DNA of 7,484 bases from the NCBI GenBank assembly GCA_947486475.1, contig CANKTR010000045.1:1-7484 (forward strand), given 5' to 3'. A program made the position numbers and the translations under genes. Shown piece by piece: positions 6,256 to 7,484 of this stretch. Origin of the DNA: Microbacteriaceae bacterium (GTDB taxonomy: Bacteria; Actinomycetota; Actinomycetes; Actinomycetales; Microbacteriaceae). Numbering within the stretch: position 1 is the stretch's first letter; every line of letters begins with the position of its first letter. The notes below the pieces were generated by a model. That model searched no databases. It was not told the origin of the DNA and saw only the letters and a program-made list of their open reading frames with translations.

Positions 6256-6269
6256 CTGGAACGTTCCAG
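6256..6269. promoter_or_regulatory. perfect 14-base palindrome upstream of the aldehyde dehydrogenase gene
   Basis: CTGGAACGTTCCAG is fully self-complementary and ends 22 bases before the ATG. Its central AACGTT also occurs at 6241-6246, 19 bases upstream, which is close to two helical turns. A symmetric site with a central CG of this kind resembles LacI/GalR-family operators, but other dimeric regulators would fit. It suggests that the aldehyde dehydrogenase gene is controlled separately from the DUF554 gene. Confidence 0.5.
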
Positions 6270-6280
6270 GGACTCATCGC

Positions 6281-6285
6281 GGAGG
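6281..6285 (+). promoter_or_regulatory. ribosome binding site of the aldehyde dehydrogenase gene
   Basis: GGAGG lies six bases before the ATG at 6292. It is the only canonical Shine-Dalgarno site with normal spacing in the window and fixes this start; the other three genes have purine-rich stretches too close to their start codons. Confidence 0.85.
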
Positions 6286-6291
6286 CCGACT

Positions 6292-7484
6292 ATGAAGTCG
6301 CAATCACTGCTTATTGGCGGACAATGGGTCGACGCCAGCGCACGCGAACGGGAAGACGTCACATCCCCGTTTAACGGGGATGTCGTGGGCAATGTTTCGC
6401 TTGCTCGACCGGCTGACGCGGACCGAGCGATTGACGCGGCTGTCATCGGATTCGAGACGTGGCGACGGACTCCCGCCCACGCCCGATTCGCGATTTTGAC
6501 CAAAGCCGCTGCGCTCGCCGATGAGCGCGCCGAAGACATCGCGCAGATCCTGTCTCGCGAAAACGGGAAGTCGATTCTCGAAGCGCGCGGGGAAGCCTCC
6601 CGATCGGGAGACATCATTCGGCTGTCCGCATTCGAGGGTTCGCAGTTGTACGGCGATTCGTTGCCGCTGGACGCGAACAAAGGGACGGGTTTCGACAAGA
6701 TCGGCTTCACAATCCACCAGCCGGTCGGGGTCATCGTCGCGATTTCGCCCTTCAACTACCCGGCGCTCTTGGTTCTGCACAAAATCGCTCCGGCCCTCGC
6801 GGCGGGGAACGCCGTCGTTCTCAAGCCAGCACGCGCCACCCCGTTGACCGCGCTGGCGGTCGCGCAGTGTTTCGTCGACGCGGGGCTGCCCGATGGTGTC
6901 CTCAATGTCGTCACGGGTGGCGGTTCCGATGTCGGTGATGCACTGGTTCGCGACCGTCGCGTGCGCAAGATTTCGTTCACGGGATCGACCAGCGTTGGCG
7001 AGCACATTGCCTCGATCGCCGGTGTGAAGAAGTTGTCCCTCGAACTCGGTGCCTCGGGGCCGGTCATCGTCCTCGACGATGCCGATATCGACGCCGCGAC
7101 GACGTCCATTGCGCTCGGCGGATACATCAACGCCGGACAGGTCTGCATTTCCGCCCAACGCATCATCGTGCACGAGAAGATCGTGGATGATTTTCTCACG
7201 TCACTCACGCCGAAAGTCGAGGCGATTCGCGTCGGCGACCCGTTTGGTGACGGCATCACCGTCGGTAGCATGATTTCGCGATCCGAAGCCGACCGCGTCA
7301 CCGAAGCCATTCGTGTGGCCGTGTCGGCCGGCGCTCGTCTCGTCACCGGCGGTGAACAGGACGGAAGCGTGATTCAGCCGGCGATTGTTGCCGACGTCGA
7401 TCCGTATTCGCCCTTTGCGCAGGACGAACTGTTCGGCCCCGCCGTGGCGGTCAGCACCGCTCGAGACGTCCAACACGCCATCGA
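6292..7484 (+). CDS. NAD(P)-dependent aldehyde dehydrogenase (3' end outside window)
   Basis: The first 397 residues of a classical aldehyde dehydrogenase, about 80 short of the usual 475-490; the frame is open to the window end, so this is truncation by the window and not a broken gene. It would oxidise an aldehyde to an acid in the cytosol. Visible motifs in order: SPFNYP (152-157, N155 oxyanion hole), KPAR (178-181, cofactor site), FTGS (229-232), catalytic base E251 in LELGASGP, nucleophile C285 in GQVCISAQR, and ELFGP (379-383). GQVCIS followed by QR is seen in the lactaldehyde, phosphonoacetaldehyde and non-phosphorylating glyceraldehyde-3-phosphate dehydrogenase branches, so a small polar aldehyde is plausible, but the substrate is not determined. 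Residue 181 is Arg where NAD-specific enzymes usually have Glu, which hints at NADP or relaxed use. It follows the DUF554 gene by 68 bases with its own palindrome. Confidence 0.93.
   Translation, partial: MKSQSLLIGGQWVDASAREREDVTSPFNGDVVGNVSLARPADADRAIDAAVIGFETWRRTPAHARFAILTKAAALADERAEDIAQILSRENGKSILEARGEASRSGDIIRLSAFEGSQLYGDSLPLDANKGTGFDKIGFTIHQPVGVIVAISPFNYPALLVLHKIAPALAAGNAVVLKPARATPLTALAVAQCFVDAGLPDGVLNVVTGGGSDVGDALVRDRRVRKISFTGSTSVGEHIASIAGVKKLSLELGASGPVIVLDDADIDAATTSIALGGYINAGQVCISAQRIIVHEKIVDDFLTSLTPKVEAIRVGDPFGDGITVGSMISRSEADRVTEAIRVAVSAGARLVTGGEQDGSVIQPAIVADVDPYSPFAQDELFGPAVAVSTARDVQHAI

Noticed and set aside
6304..7173. 289-codon open frame on the minus strand, antisense to the aldehyde dehydrogenase gene
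   Set aside because: The plus-strand frame has all aldehyde dehydrogenase motifs and a good ribosome site; the minus-strand translation is Asp/Arg-rich with no family resemblance.

Overview
The window looks like an ordinary chromosomal segment of a G+C-rich actinobacterium, probably close to Microbacteriaceae. The reasons are G/C-biased third codon positions, tRNAs without an encoded CCA end, a tRNA-Glu/Asp/Phe cluster, a long actinobacterial-type PutA, and start codons placed as for leaderless transcripts. The lineage is inferred from style and protein resemblance; there is no marker gene to prove it.

Layout. Positions 1-260 hold a tRNA cluster on the plus strand: the 3' end of a probable tRNA-Glu, tRNA-Asp(GUC) and tRNA-Phe(GAA), closed by a strong intrinsic terminator at 268-297. 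A weaker terminator on the opposite strand (324-343) faces it and closes the leftward unit. That unit runs on the minus strand: a 1153-residue bifunctional proline catabolic enzyme (putA, 1896-5357), then a 150-base gap with an inverted repeat and a perfect 16-base palindrome, then a DadA/PuuB-type FAD-dependent amine or amino-acid oxidoreductase (357-1745). Divergent from putA, on the plus strand, are a DUF554 membrane protein (5465-6223) and an aldehyde dehydrogenase (from 6292) that is cut by the window end.

How the genes may work together. PutA takes proline to glutamate through an internal aldehyde (glutamate semialdehyde). The FAD oxidoreductase probably oxidises an amine or amino acid, and the aldehyde dehydrogenase could oxidise an aldehyde made from one. 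This suggests a small nitrogen/carbon scavenging neighbourhood, but no substrate is fixed by the sequence. PutA has no N-terminal ribbon-helix-helix domain, so it should not regulate its own gene. No regulator gene lies in the window.

I did not find a new multi-gene system. The best leads are regulatory: a perfect palindrome overlying the -35 element of the FAD oxidoreductase gene; a shared -10 plus 7-base start signature at two genes on opposite strands, typical of leaderless mRNA; and a second perfect palindrome, with a repeated core, in front of the aldehyde dehydrogenase gene. No mobile elements, CRISPR arrays or clear pseudogenes were seen. No stretch longer than 300 bases lacks a gene.
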